DNA of 64,000 bases from Microvelia longipes (taxonomy: Eukaryota > Arthropoda > Insecta > Hemiptera > Veliidae), in contig JACMZG010001911.1 in assembly GCA_018340805.1 (NCBI GenBank), positions 51,188,124-51,252,123 of the forward strand, written 5' to 3'. Each line of letters begins with the position of its first letter. Within the stretch, counting starts at the first letter, position 1. A model generated the notes under the pieces. It saw only the letters and a list, made by a program, of their open reading frames with translations. It had not been told where the DNA came from and made no database searches. The translations under genes and the position numbers were made by a program. Below are positions 1 to 12,679 of this stretch, in pieces.

Positions 1-770
1 CATTTTTTTACCATTAATAATATTTATTAATCTTTTATGAGTTTATCCTTTTTACGTATTTATTAAGTCTAAATATAAAATGTAAGTCCTTGAAAGAGTT
101 CATTATGCTTATGAAGGTCTTAGTTTTCTCTTCGTTCGTACATTTTCAGCATATTTTTATTGACTTATATATTTTTATTTATTTTTATTATTCTATGTTT
201 TATTTATTTGTAATTACTTAGTTATGTGTTTCTAATTTGTTTTAATTTTATGTTGTAATTGGTTTTATTGAGGGGTGGGGAGGAGTAACCGATATTTGTT
301 CTCTAGGTCAACTGGTTTGTTTTGATGCTTTGTTCGAATATATCAGCTTCATTTGTTTTTTTTTTTGTTTTTTTATCTTTTAATATAACTCTGATTAAAA
401 ACTGCTTTTTTCTGGGAGGGGGCTATTAATTGATGCTTTCTCTTTTTAATTTAATGAGGGAGAAAGAACAATAAAAAAAATATCCTCCATTGGTTGTTTA
501 ATATCTAATATTTGTTTTTTAAAGTAACTTTCTTCCAAATATAGCTTCTCAGAAACAGGGTTTTATAGGAAAAATATTTTACTTTTAAATCTTCGTTTGG
601 AATGTAGATCTATTAGATATATTGATAAAAATTTTAAAGATTTTGTTGAAAGTATAGATCTGTTGAAAATGTTGCCTGAGTAATAGATATTTTATTATTA
701 TTATTATTATATTTTAGATATTTTATAAAAACGAACGGAATCTCTCATTTGCAGGGGTTAATGATCTGCA
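1..770. other. AT-rich stretch, no gene seen
   Basis: This stretch holds T-rich runs, a short (ATT)n tract near 694-711 and a G-rich patch near 270-285. Two diverged sequences resembling the adjacent minisatellite unit (tagatct followed by rttaga or gttgaa) lie near 605-665 and may be decayed outlying units. No splice-flanked open frame was found. Confidence 0.5.
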
Positions 771-1155
771 AAAAACTAAGTTAAATATAGATATAATATC
801 TGTTGGAAACTAAGTTGAATATAGATTTTTGACCTGTTAAAAACTAAGTTGAATATAGATTTTTGATCTGTTAAAACTAATTGAATATGATTTTGATCTG
901 TTAGAAACTAAGTTGAATATAGATTTTTGATCTGTTAGAAACTAAGTTGAATATAGATTTTTGATTTGTTGGAAACTAAGTTAAATACAGATTTTTGATC
1001 TGTTAGAAACTAAGTTGAATACAGATTTTTGATCTGTTAGAAACTGAGTTGAATATAGATTTTTGATTTGTTGGAAACTAAGTTAAATACAGATTTTTGA
1101 TCTGTTGGAAACTAAGTTGAATATTGTTTTTTGATCTATTAGAAACTTGGTTCAA
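771..1155. repeat. 34-bp minisatellite, about 11 units
   Basis: The unit is about 34 bases, built from aaactaagttgaatatag followed by atttttgatctgttag. I count eleven units plus a partial twelfth. Variants alternate: a unit ending tttgttgg is followed by one reading ttaaatacag, and this pair occurs twice, three units apart. That suggests a young 102-bp higher-order arrangement. One unit (near 877-905) is shortened by small deletions. No open frame runs through it. Confidence 0.92.
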
Positions 1156-2249
1156 TAAAGGAATATGTGGAAAATCAATTTTTAAAGCATTATTGTAATT
1201 TCTGTTAAAACTAACACTGGGATTTAATACCGTTATCTCTACTTCAGCGTTAAGACCGACGTCTTAAGTGATCGCATGTAACGCTATATATACATGAACT
1301 TTGATTTGTCTAGCTCAAAGCTAGTATTAAATGTATATCTATAATTACTGTTCATGACTGTATTTAACACCCCTGTCCCCTGTGGCAGTTTAATGAATTC
1401 CACATTATCACTTCAGCAAACTTATAATTATTCACTTATTTAAAATTACGAATAATTTCATTCACCTTTTCAGTTTAAATTATGCTTTTCTGCCCCAGGA
1501 AGGAAATAACCCATTATAAGACGATGATTGACATAAACATTAACTTTCTGACCATGAAATTACTCTAGCGCATAGTTACAGTAAATCATATCTGTAATTA
1601 CACGAGGTTGCATTTCAACCAAAAATCTACCCCAAATTATACCCTTTTATTCACTTCTAAATATGATTTGCTTCTAGTATAATTTGCACTTCTAAATAAG
1701 ATTTGCCCCAAGATATAAGAAATATAATATATCTTGTAATTGTGAGTTTCATATTTTCTGTTTTTTAAACAGTTATGTGGTTATACATTTTTTGTAAGCT
1801 GTAATTTATTTGATTATAAATAATTTTTCTTGAATCTAATAAAACGAATGATTTAATTAAGCTGTATGCTGTTATGCAGCTGTGTATAAATCAAGTAGTG
1901 CCATTGCTGTGAAGAGGAGGTGAAGCGATTAGCAGAAAAGAGTATATATTTGTACTTTCTTTAACTACTTTGCTACATTGTGCCTAGATTTTATAGTTTC
2001 TTAATCCATTCTACAAAAATTCAGCATGTGTTTTTTTTTCTTTTTGTTAAAGATTTTTTCATTCAGAGGAGTATTCAAAAAATTAAGTTTCGTCAGAAAT
2101 CTTAATGCGCGTAATTTATTTATGGATTATTAGTTTAAGTTCATTTCATAATTTTTTGTTCATTTTATAATTATAAAAAACAGGTTAATTCTAAAAATAA
2201 ACTCAGTTCAGAGTTGAAAAAGTTGTTTTTTCGTTTTTAAATCAATTAG
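1156..2249. other. non-coding AT-rich stretch
   Basis: No convincing exon was seen. A slightly GC-richer patch near 1225-1285 and a purine-rich patch near 1905-1945 have no paired splice signals in an open frame. The last 30 bases form the pyrimidine tract and AG that precede the candidate exon at 2250. Confidence 0.4.
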
Positions 2250-2363
2250 CATATGTCTCTGTAAAACAAGTGGGACTGTTATCCAAGAGTCCAGTGTCCA
2301 GTGCGCCCTTCCAGTCTGTACCACCTTGTTCCGAAGCCCCCATGCCAAAGTCTGAGGTCTCCG
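2250..2363 (+). CDS. possible internal exon, strand uncertain
   Basis: A GC-rich island in AT-rich surroundings. On the plus strand it follows a strong acceptor (pyrimidine tract ending aatcaattag) and ends at a fair donor (ctccg before gtaatt). The 114 bases keep one open frame that starts and ends inside a codon. The peptide is rich in Ser and Pro (for example LLSKSPVSSAPFQSVPP), as in disordered regions. If the donor is not used, the frame runs on to a TAG near 2423. The minus strand is also open across the island and gives a Gly-rich peptide ending in a stop at 2242, but I see no good acceptor for it. No family was recognised. The acceptor is the reason for preferring the plus strand. Confidence 0.35.
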
Positions 2364-4860
2364 GTAATTTTCCACTGAGACCGGTTCGTCCTCCTCTTAC
2401 TTTTCTGTATGGTCGCCTCTTATAGAATTTGATCTTTTTTCTCAACTATAATATGTATATTTGGCTTTCTTTATTTATTTATTTTAAATTTTATTTTATT
2501 CATTTCTTCCTCTATATAAATAAATTGTTTTTTCTCTTATCTATACGACTGTAAGAGTGAATTGCATTTCGCTTTCATCTAACTGGTTTCTTATTTTATT
2601 TTGCACTTGTTCCGGAACGCACTTATTTAAACGACCCGCCAACGATTTTATGAAATTTGCTACATCTGAATTAGAGATAATAGTTTCAAAGAAGTAACGA
2701 CTAATCTATATTTATATCAATTTAATTATTTACTACTAATTATTTGTTATGGATGTATCAAATATTAATATTAGTGTAGTCCATTAATATAAAATAAGTG
2801 ATGTACTTTATTATCTCCCGTTCCTCTACTAGGTGTACTCGATTGCCCTAAAGTACCATGGTTTACTCTTCTTGTACCTTCACTTTAACTACTCTAACTT
2901 CTACTTCTTTCTCCATTTATAATTTTTAACTTCGACAAACCTCTAAACTATTTCTCTACTTCTTGCACTACACCAGGATCATAATCTAAACAAAATGAGA
3001 TCTTATGATCATCCTGTTTAACTTGTCACATCAAACTCATCTTAAGTCTATCCCTCTGTATCATTGTTGAAGTATCATGTAGCAACCTTTTCACGTGGTT
3101 CATGATAGTCAACTTTTGAACTAATATATAAGTTATTTATATCCACCCGCTCACTATTTGCGTTGCTATAAGAAATAAAAGATAATTTAATCCTATATTT
3201 AATGCGAACTCGATGCATTAGCATTGATCTCAGATTTATTATGACAGAGTAATGATGCGGTTAGAAGAAACAAGCTCCAAGGTTGGGTGCAATTATTTAT
3301 AGTGATCTGAGGGTTTATCTTATTTATCTATGTACTTGCTTGATTGAGAAATATAGTATTACATAACTTCACTAAGTAAATAGCTATTACAATTACAAGC
3401 AATTACTATTCAGTAATTGTATTTTCTTTATTTGAACACGTAAATTTTTGTATTTGTTATCTGAGAAATTGCTGCGAGCTACTTTCTAAATCCTATTTAT
3501 GCATTCCAATTTATAGGATAATATTCATCGTAATTTGACGAAATAGTTACCGTAATATTTCGTACTTAGTTTGCTACAGATCCAATAATATCGATGGAAA
3601 AATAGCTGCGTAATTAAGCCCTTTTTCCTTAACCCCTTCTTAGGGGTTAGAAGATATGTCTTCATTAAATTACATGTACTTGTAGAAATATAGTTGCTGA
3701 TTTATGGGTAACCACTGTAGTACTATACAGTGCTTAACTTACGGACTTAAGGTCTCTTGTCTCTTGCCTCTGAAACAACAAGTGCTTTACTGGGAAACCA
3801 AATTTTCATGCTTTGGAAACCATAGAGGCAGAAAATTATATACTCCTGCATTTTGACTAAACTTCGATTCTTTAATGTTAGTTCTGTTCGAAGCATCTAA
3901 CTTTCTACACGAAAAAATTTCTAAAAGCATTAGATGTTAAAAAATCTATAGTAAACTCATCTTTCGTTCTCAGCACATTCCCTTTTCAGGGTGATTCAAA
4001 AACCCGACTAAAAGAGCCACCTTATATATGTACTTCATTAAAAGAAAAATTCAATGCATACACTTTCTAATCACTAACTTATGCGTTACTTAACATTTAT
4101 TTGATCTACTTTTATTAATTTATTATTAAAAGAACTGTAACTAAGTTAGAACTTGTTCTTAAAAATTATCCAGACAACTATGAGTTTTATCTTATTTTCA
4201 AAATAATTCCAGCTTTTATTGAATGGTCCTTTTTCTGTGTGTCTGGTTTGAACTGGTTTAAGTCGGTTTTTTATTTTAAGACCAAATTTTTATTTTGAAT
4301 TTTAGCAAAAAAAAACTTAATCTATAAAATAATTAAGAGGCATGTCAGAAAAAAGGTCAGATTAATAAAATAATCTGTTTTTGATGTGAAAAATATTTTC
4401 ATTTGCCTTTTTTGTTTTCAGATGTTGAGATACATCTCTTATGTAATTCATTTGCTAAAATGTTTCGTATTTTTAAACATGCTGATTTTATGTTAATTTT
4501 GTTTTGTCTTTCCTTCCTTTCCTTTCAAACCACTTGGTTATTTTAAAGATAGATTTAAAGTTTGTTATTTTAAAAAATCAAGGCCATTTCGAATCTACGT
4601 CGTATTTGCACACTACTGTTAGCAAAAAGAGTAGGATAGGTTTAGGAATCCACCTTCATATTAAATCATTGTATTATGTCTTGTTGGTCTGTTATTCCTT
4701 CTTATTTTAATCCTATAACATTAGAGCTATAATAGATAATTATTATGATGTTTATTATGATTAAATATCTAGTATGTCCTTTCAAAATTACCTGTGTAAC
4801 ATAATTTTTTAATTTTGTTTTGTCCAATACTCTGATTATAAAGCATTTTCATTGAAGAGC
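2364..4860. other. non-coding stretch with small hairpins
   Basis: No supported gene. Short perfect hairpins occur at 3630-3649 (taacccc with ggggtta) and near 3713-3735 (cactgta with tacagtg). A patch at 2820-3110 is richer in C on the plus strand and could be a decayed coding or mobile sequence read on minus, but stops interrupt every frame. Confidence 0.4.
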
Positions 4861-4864
4861 CTAT

Positions 4865-5300
4865 TGCAGCTCACGTAGGAATGGGTGAAGTTGTAAAAGT
4901 GGCAACCATCTTAATTGACAGGTATATGATGGGAGTTGATAAAGAGAGTTTAAAATTGTCTCGGACTTGTTTAATTATGGTGGTGTTAAAAGTTAAAGGG
5001 CATAGCGTTGAAGGCCTAGCAGGCCATGATTTTGGGTCCTTCGTGCCAAATTGGATTTCTTCTGCCTATTCGCGATTCGAACCAAAGCTGTTTGGTTGGT
5101 AACAGCTTCTGCAAAGGGAAGAAATCTCATTTTCTTATTGAAGACCTACACTAAATTCGTGGGTAAAATAATAAGCCTAACAGTTTGCAAACAGATGGTA
5201 ATTGGAAAACCCAATTCAGTTTGGAAAATGTAAAGCTGTCTACTTACTATGCCATCACATGGGAATGTGAGGCATAGCCACATCTATATGTAATATTAGC
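4865..5300. repeat. possible decayed mobile-element fragment with hairpin
   Basis: This patch is less AT-rich than its flanks and holds two short overlapping open frames with no recognisable motif. On the minus strand ggttcgaatcgc (complement of about 5068-5079) resembles a pol III B box, and the following bases could be a SINE body, but no A box was found. A clean hairpin at 5247-5277 pairs ctatgcc and cacat with atgtga and ggcatag. A decayed repeat is the simplest reading; a gene is not supported. Confidence 0.3.
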
Positions 5301-6682
5301 CTCTGAATCACAGCCTCTGTCGAGGTGTTAATTTAACTTTAAGAGTCTTTTAAGTATGCTAACTAAATCTCTGTCCTAGAACAAGAAGTTATCTAACTAT
5401 AACTGTATTAGGAAGTATTAGATTCATATTTAGAGTAATGATAAATTATGACTCATATTGTTTTCTTTATTATTTTCTATATAATCTATGTTGGAATTTT
5501 CCTTGTTGGTTCTTATTCATTTGTTTGTGTTTTGGGTTGTAATATGGGTCATTTAGGTGGTAAGTTCATTGTTCTCCGTCAATGTCTGCGTTTTTATAAA
5601 AATGATCAAGTGTTTTTTTCTTCGTCTTTTGAATCAATAGATTAATTTTCTGCCTAAGTTTCGTATAAAGTTATTTCTGTTCCTAGATTAATATATTTGA
5701 TGCACATATATTTGAATTAATACCTCTCAGTTCACCAGCCTTGTCCGAGTAAATGGCTTAAGCCATCTATAGTTTTTTTGGTGCATAATAGTTCCATTTT
5801 TAATATCTAACCTACTATATAGGTCAACTATTCTGTCAACTATTATTGTTTGCAAAACTCGGTAGTGTCAAATGATATGCTATATATGCCTTAAAGTACA
5901 TTAATGACATAGCTTGAATCAATGTTTATGTTTTAGAGGTGATTTATGAGAGAATAGAAGTAGGGGGTTTCCAACTTGGTTGCATGGAGTGCTGTCCACT
6001 AAAGAGAGTTACGTAACGGCCAGAGGGACCAAATGTTGGTCTGACTCCTACCTACCACATATTAACCTTTCTATCCTAGATCTTAAGAAATCGTTTGTGT
6101 ACATCTTTTCTAATGGAATAATGTCAATGCACGAATTCTTTAATAACACTTTTTATTGGGTTATAAGACTTGTTACTCAAAACATAATAATCATTCCAAC
6201 TTTGATTGCTGTTTTATCTGTTTGCATTTAACTTAAATGATTGAAATGTTATTGGATCAAAGCTTTGTTAGAAAAACTTATCTGAGACAATGAGATAAGC
6301 TAAAATCTTATTTACTAATCTAGCTCAGTTCCTGACCCTTACTACTGTAGACTAGAGAAGTAGAGAAGGTTCTAGATCAAGAGCTTTACCGGCTTATAAT
6401 ATAAATCTTCAGACTTACTAACTTCAGGAAATGCATCCCTTAAATGTATAGATTTTTAAAAGAGTTTCTTTAGGTCGGAGAGAAAGGTGTAGGTGAGGTA
6501 TAGCCAGCTGAGGTGGGGGTACTTGTTATCAGACTGGTTTGTCTGGGTATCCTCAACCCGCAACTCTCCCAAGTCTTCATGCTCTCCCTTTTCACTCACA
6601 TTCAGTCCACAGTACTGAGCGTATCGTTATTTCTTTGACCTCACCGGGTTGTTGAAGTTCTTCTTCGAACTGTCTAACTTAG
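5301..6682. other. non-coding stretch, one shared repeat fragment
   Basis: Around 5850-5880 lies a sequence of the form ttgcaaaac, ggtagtgtcaaatgatat that recurs near 46765-46791, so it is a dispersed repeat fragment. The patch at 5975-6060 is GC-richer and has an open frame but no paired splice sites. The patch at 6480-6660 is also GC-richer, again without a clear coding frame; its end supplies the pyrimidine tract for the exon candidate at 6683. Confidence 0.35.
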
Positions 6683-6877
6683 GTCCAACAACGGAGACCG
6701 TATTCTTTGATCCGTTTTTCTCAGAGCGTAAATTTAGATACCAAGATGTTCACCACCAAAGGTTACTGGCCACCGAAATCGTTAGCTACCCTGCCTCGCG
6801 ACCTCTTTTACATGTCCATAGGTGATGAGATTGTCGGTGGAAGAAAATGTGATTTTGATGTCATCGATGCTTTATCG
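6683..6877 (+). CDS. candidate 65-codon internal exon
   Basis: The exon starts after a pyrimidine-rich acceptor (cttcttcgaactgtctaacttag) and ends at a near-consensus donor (tatcg before gtacgt). The 195 bases divide exactly by three and stay open in one frame, phase 0 at both ends. The in-frame TAG just upstream spans the acceptor AG, as expected at an intron edge. The peptide has mixed, protein-like composition with Trp, Tyr, Cys and acidic residues (KGYWPPKSLATLPRDLFYM, then an acidic stretch GDEIVGG and CDFDVIDAL). The minus strand is broken by stops here, so strand is clearer than for other candidates. I do not recognise the family. A decayed retroelement fragment remains possible. Confidence 0.45.
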
Positions 6878-9800
6878 GTACGTACTGGGTTCTCATTTGT
6901 ATTTTTTCATTTAGTTTTAGAAACCATTTTATTTAAAGGTTATCATAATGTCCTTTCATTACACTCTTTATAGTTTTTATAACCTAAATGTAAACGTATT
7001 TTAAATGAAATCGCTTGACACAACAATATGAAAATTAAATCCTACTATTCCTATCTTTACGAAATATTTCTTATTTTTTATAGTTTTATTTAGTTATTTA
7101 AGGCATTATGAGATGCTTAATTTACCATCGTTTTATTGCAATCAGCCAGTAATGGCTTTAGGTTAGATTTAGACACATGCTCCAAGTTCCTATTATAATT
7201 GCACGTGACCAAACGTGATTTTTGATAGAATTTAGCCATTTATGGCAATGATTTATTTTATATTAGTTTTAAGTATAACCATTATTTAGCTTTAACATTA
7301 AATGTGCTCCAATTCTTGAGGGATCTTCAGCCATGTAGAGCTTACCACTTAGGGTTTTACATTTTTCCTTTAATTTTTGTTTGATTTATAGTATTTCTAC
7401 TCAGTATATGATTTTAAATGATAAAAGTGAACTTAAAATATTTTATGTTTTGCTTCTTTCAAGCACGCTTGTCTCGTCACGTAGTTTTATTTTGAGGGTC
7501 AACTACTTACGATACATAGAGTTGACGCCCGTTATACTATTTAACTATTTTTAGATATATCCTCTTCCTTTTCTTTTTAACCTTCGAATTGTTTTCGTTT
7601 TTTAGTTTCTTTTGCGTTTTAAGTTTGATTTCCTCCTTGTACTATTTAGATGAAGAGGGAATAAGTGTAAAAATAAGACGAGATTCGCATCAGATTTGAT
7701 GAGCATTGCCTATCTTCACATAGCACATTTTTATTTAGTTTTGCATTGTTGACAGGATTTATTTTGTCAAGAATTTAGAAATTTATTATTTTATTAATAT
7801 CAAAATGACCTTTCTTGGAGCACATTTAATTTTATTGCATTCTTTATTAGTTTTTAGTTTTACTGCCATTTTGTTTGATCAGATATTAATGTATTTGGGT
7901 TTTTTATTTTGTTTTGTCCACATATCCATTGGGTTCTTTCCGAGAGTGGATGCGTCCGCCATCTTTAAATAGTGGATGTGTCCGCCATGTTTTGGACCCA
8001 TATCAACGTTGTTCACCTGCCCTACACCTGGAGTGAAAAAAGTAAAATAAAATGTAAATAAAGCGCATTTCTTTAAATGTGTTTATTATGAACCCCTATT
8101 TTGCTCTTTGGTGTGGGAATCCCCTGTTGCATTTTTACCATTGTTTTATTCCCTTGATGTTCATTTCCTCAAATCAGAAGCCAACGAATGTATTATTGTG
8201 TGTATTTGATCAGATCAGCACATACTTTTAAAGGATTTTAAGTCTCTACTGCTCATTCCATATTTTAATAGAGTGAAAAGTGGTATTAATTTTTCTCATT
8301 GTTCTTGAAAGTGTGTGCTTCATATTTTTTTGGGATGTTTATTTGAGTGTTCTTTATTTCTTATTTGCCTTTTATCCCCATTATTTCTTTGTATATAATC
8401 TTCTTATTGTTTCCACTAATTTTATCTCTCCTGTATTATTCTTGTAACCTTTTTTTTTATGTTTACTTTTTGTAAATGTTATTCAATTGCTTTGATGTAA
8501 TGAAATAAAATGCATCTTATGTATTTGTTTGATTTAAAGAATATCCTATTTGCCTCTTCCTTTAATTAAGTCCATTGTTCTGTTGTTTTTTTCTTCTTTA
8601 ATTTATTTTCTTTGATTTACAAAGAAATTGACTTCCTTTATGTATTTGAATCTCTGCTCTGCTCTTATGTTCAATATTTATTTGAGGTGACATATTTCAT
8701 GATGGACATTTACCATAGGGATTGTTAATAATTTTTAAATTTTGGGATTGTAAATACCATTTGGTGTATAAGTAACTAACTTCTAAATGACTTGTTCTTT
8801 AGAGAAAACATCACTAAATTCTACTTCATCATATTTACTAAATTTTACATTACAGATTTACTTTTTAAAATTGAATGAAAGCCTCTAATCTATTTCAACC
8901 CAGTGTTTAGTTTTACTAAAGTTAGTATAAAGGTATATTAAATCATAATATTATTATGTTACGTATCTATATCATAGTAGACTTTATAGTTTGATCTCCC
9001 TAACTTTATTTACTTCCTTAAATATATGAAATTACGTATTATATTTTCCACCATAACATACTTATAAATATTTTAATATCTACGAAAGTATCGTTAAATT
9101 GAATTTAGTTTGAAAAATATATGTAATCATTAAATTAAAAATAAAGATTTATATTTATTAAATCAAACGAATAAGAAATATATCTTCTAAATAAATATTT
9201 ATTCTGATGAAAGAAAAGCACGAATTTCGTTTCGTAAAACGAAATTACGTTTTACTCTATCTTTTATTTTCTTTTAATTGAATTACTTTTATAAAAAACA
9301 ATATAAACCAATTCCGGTCAATATTGTTTTAATAATAACGATAAATTAGGCATTTTATCTAAATAAACAAACTTATCTGCGTCATTTTCTACTAACAATC
9401 TAACAGCGACAACATTTTTAATAGCAAATTGTTTTTTTTATAGATTTTATTGCAATGTTATGTTTGTAAAAGGAACAAAAAATATGAAACACATTGATAA
9501 GAAGAAGCTGATTTAACTGTCTTACTACCTATTTCCCTGTCCTACGTTCTTTAATTATAATTTGTCTTAAAACTTTTCTCTGAACCTGAGAAACCAAAGT
9601 AGTCCCAGAACTGCTTTGGTTGACCCAATATTGAATTTTCTTTTTTTCGTTTGTGAAATATTATTATTTATCATCTTGTCACCTAAGAAAACCACGTGGT
9701 GCTATCTTACATATAATTTATTTACTCTTGCCTAATATTGTATCTTAGTAAACTTCTTTGTTTTATATTTTATTTGTCTTCTCGTCTGTTTAGTGTTGTT

Positions 9801-10332
9801 TTAAGAATTTGTTTTATAGATTGTCTATTCCATTTAACTGTTTTTGCTCGATTTTTTATGTAATTTATCTTATCTAATTTTACTATTTGTTTACAATTTA
9901 TTTATTGTTTAAATTTCTCCTGAAATAGATTTCCTTCATAAATATTTGCATTAAAACATATGATTGTATAATTGTTAATCAATTATATTATCAATATTAT
10001 TATGATTATTCTTTAATCCTGTAACCGTTAAGTATAAAATAATATAATAAAAAAATAAAATTACTTTTGCAGAATTTACATAAGGCAAACTGAATTTTGG
10101 AATGATAAATTTAATACTTGTAATCTACATAAATGATATACGCAATCATAAATTTTGTTACTCTTTAAATTAGTTTAATATTTCATTGTCCAAAAATTAT
10201 TAATGCATGATATATTATAAGAATAATTACGTATAATAAAGAATACATATATAAAGAATTACATACTCATTATTATTTGGAATAATTATTTAGTAAATGT
10301 ATTATGATAGTAAAATAAGTGGAGTTCCAAAA
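6878..10332. other. long non-coding stretch
   Basis: This is AT-rich sequence without a supported gene, plausibly intron or intergenic. A 20-base motif, agtggatgygtccgccat, is repeated twice close together at about 7945-7990. From 7560 to 8700 the plus strand is markedly T-rich. A perfect 10-bp hairpin with loop cgta lies at 9223-9246 (aatttcgttt with aaacgaaatt). Confidence 0.45.
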
Positions 10333-10333
10333 A

Positions 10334-10504
10334 GGGAGAAAAGAAAAATGTCCCTCCACTTAATATATATTAATATATTGACAGAGCCGACTTTCAAACT
10401 TAACAGTTCATCATCAGTCCCTACCGTTACTGATAAACTGAGTGAGTTGGCTCTATCTATATATAAATGTATATTAAGTGGAGAGGTATCTCTCTTTTCT
10501 TCCC
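10334..10504. mobile_element. inverted-repeat (MITE-like) element
   Basis: Two arms of about 58 bases face each other. The left arm begins gggagaaaagaaaaatgt and includes ctccacttaatatat; the right arm is its imperfect complement, including atattaagtggag and ending cttttcttccc. The arms share the inner gagcc and ggctc blocks, and the centre holds tcatcatcagt. The 70-codon open frame over it is a by-product of the repeat. I see no clear target-site duplication. A hairpin precursor RNA is an alternative reading. Confidence 0.65.
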
Positions 10505-11530
10505 AGTAAATTTAAGTCAAGGCAAAAGGCAGATATTTAAAAATAACTGCTAAGAAAAGAAGTAAATGAAATTTTTATTTACTTTAAATAAAAAAAAAAA
10601 AAAATTGAAAATTCTGTAAAGAAGTTCTTTACAGTAAACATTGTTCCAATAATAATGGGATAAAATACATTAATACAAAAGTATCGCCGGTCGTAAGCAA
10701 AAAAAATGCTCGCCTTTTCTAAATATTATTTTTTACGTTTTAATTATGTTTAGGAATAAATGAGAGGCATCATTTGAGAAGACTAGTTTTTAATGTAGTG
10801 ATTATCACTCTTGCTTTAGACAGAAGATTTCTTAAAAACTTTGGCATGAAAGAATTATTACTAGCTTACAAGGCATTATTATATATTTCGAAGTTTTAAT
10901 TTGGGGGGGGGGGTCATGTAATCTAGGGTAAAAGAGCTTTCTTAGATAGGGTGAAAAACTTCAACAAGTTTAGGAGGGATGAATATTTGATTGGATGGAA
11001 ACTGTTTCTAGTGTCTTCTACAGATATGATGTAATCTTCACTAAAGGTTGTTCCTTAAAGAGGTCACCTTTAAACAGGATGAAGTCCCTTAGGTATCAAA
11101 TTTCGATTCTGTATCAGAGATTTTTTGCGAGCCATAAGAAAGGATAAAGCCTTAAAATTACTGAAGGTTCTATTTTAATTTACACTTTCTCTCTATGTAT
11201 ATTTTAAGAAAAATATTTTAACCATCAACGATACATTATTGCTCTTTCAACAACAACAACAATTTAAATAACAGTTTAAACCTAATTTTAATTGCCATAA
11301 AAAATAACAATTAGGTTAAAAAAGTACCCATTAAACATAAATATATATAAAACAGTTACAGATAGATTTAGACAACCCGTTGTCATATCAGATAGAAAGA
11401 TTAAAACAGGATTACACCACAAGCAAATATCTTTCTTTTGCGTATTTGCCAAAAATGGGTCTTGGAGGGCTAGGTAGGGCACTCCTAGATTAAAACTTAA
11501 GCTGGATATGGTCGATAGTTAATATAAACC
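10505..11530. other. non-coding stretch with G11 run
   Basis: It contains an A-rich run at about 10590-10605 and an uninterrupted run of eleven G at 10903-10913, unusual for the base composition here. Sequence from 11370 to 11490 is slightly GC-richer and open on minus for about 60 codons but has no recognisable motif. Confidence 0.4.
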
Positions 11531-11669
11531 CGACGTTTCGTTTCCACTGTTGAACAAACATCTACAGGAGCATAAAACACCGATTTTGTCAACATCACCA
11601 AACATGTCTAGTCAACATCACGATGCTTTGCGCCCTGAAGATGATTTACACAATGGAAACGAAACGTCG
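11531..11669. mobile_element. inverted pair of hammerhead-like motifs
   Basis: The 15-base sequence ggaaacgaaacgtcg occurs on the plus strand at 11655-11669 and its exact complement at 11531-11545. Upstream of each, in its own orientation, is cctgaagatg or cctgtagatg. The order (cctgaagatg, spacer, gaaacgtcg) resembles the tail sequences found in many animal retroelements, and the CUGAUGA plus GAAA plus GUC core of hammerhead ribozymes known from Penelope-like elements. Here the conserved CTGATGA is changed and stem II does not pair well, so an active ribozyme is unlikely. It is best read as the remains of two elements in tail-to-tail order. Confidence 0.5.
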
Positions 11670-11685
11670 TGCACTTTAATATTCT

Positions 11686-11862
11686 GCAAACGCGGTTTTT
11701 CTGAAAGATTTTAGACAAGGTTGTCTTCAACACGGCCTTTTCAAAAGTTTTTTTTTAATTTTCTCTTAAACGTGGCATTCCTGTAAAATTTTAAATATTT
11801 TCCTCATAAACACGGTTTCTCCTGTAATTTTTTTTATATTTTCCTCGTTAACGCGTTCTACT
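11686..11862. repeat. diverged tandem repeat, about 4 units
   Basis: Units of roughly 45-60 bases begin with variants of aaacacggttt or aaacgtggcattc, continue ctgtaaaattttaaa, and end in attttcctc. Four diverged units can be lined up by eye between 11686 and 11862. Confidence 0.6.
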
Positions 11863-12490
11863 CTTTAAGGTTTATTAAATTCTAATAAAATAGAATGAAT
11901 AATAGCTGCAAAATAATAATAGCCTAAGGTTTCTAATAATTGTTAGATAGTTGTAGAACTTAATACTGAAATTTGTTGTTATTTAACTCTGGTTGTTTAC
12001 TTGGTGTTTGTCAAAGCTCATTAAAGTGTTATAATTTCGATGTTTGTGCACTCCTGTATAGGTGCCATGTTGTCAATTTATTAATTTCCCCTCTTAATTG
12101 AGCTGTCTACTAAATTAATTATTTTGTTTACTTTTGTTTGAGTTTTTATTTATCCATCATATTCTACCTAATTTCCATTACAGTAGCACTTCAAATACAT
12201 GTTAACATGTGTCGTATAAATATAGTTTTATAAATTTAAGTACCCTGTTTTGTAAACGTTAGTTTTCAATTGTCTAAAATTCAAGTTAATTAAAAAAAAG
12301 GTGTAACTCTTTTTAGTGGTCTAATATAAATTTAACTTGTTTAATATTTCGGTTAGCCTTTCTTTGTACCCTTTTTCTAATTATAAAATTATTTAAACTT
12401 ATTATTAACCTATCAATTTATCATGGTAAGCCAAGTATATATATTTATATTATAAATTTATATATTGACGTTTAGATAACATAACAATTT
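11863..12490. other. non-coding AT-rich stretch
   Basis: No gene or repeat could be supported here; AT-rich sequence with many stops in all frames. Confidence 0.45.
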
Positions 12491-12529
12491 ATGTCTCAGT
12501 CAGATGAAAATTTTGAAACAATTGAGCGC
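12491..12529 (+). CDS. weak candidate first coding exon
   Basis: An ATG opens 13 codons reading MSQSDENFETIER, an acidic peptide typical of protein N termini, followed directly by gtacac as a possible donor. Without splicing the frame ends three codons later at TAA. The piece is short enough to arise by chance and no downstream exon was tied to it. Confidence 0.18.
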
Positions 12530-12679
12530 GTACACCACTAAAGTTAGTGCTCACCTGTTTTGTTACACATAACAAAGCTATGTAACTTAAAATTTAAGTT
12601 TTATTTGAGAACGAACTGTTTGTTCTTTGCTAGATCTGTTCATACTAAAACCTTTTATATATGAAAATGCAGTTTTTAT

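Noticed and set aside
10297..10509. 70-codon open frame
   Set aside because: It spans the MITE-like inverted repeat; no coding signal beyond openness.
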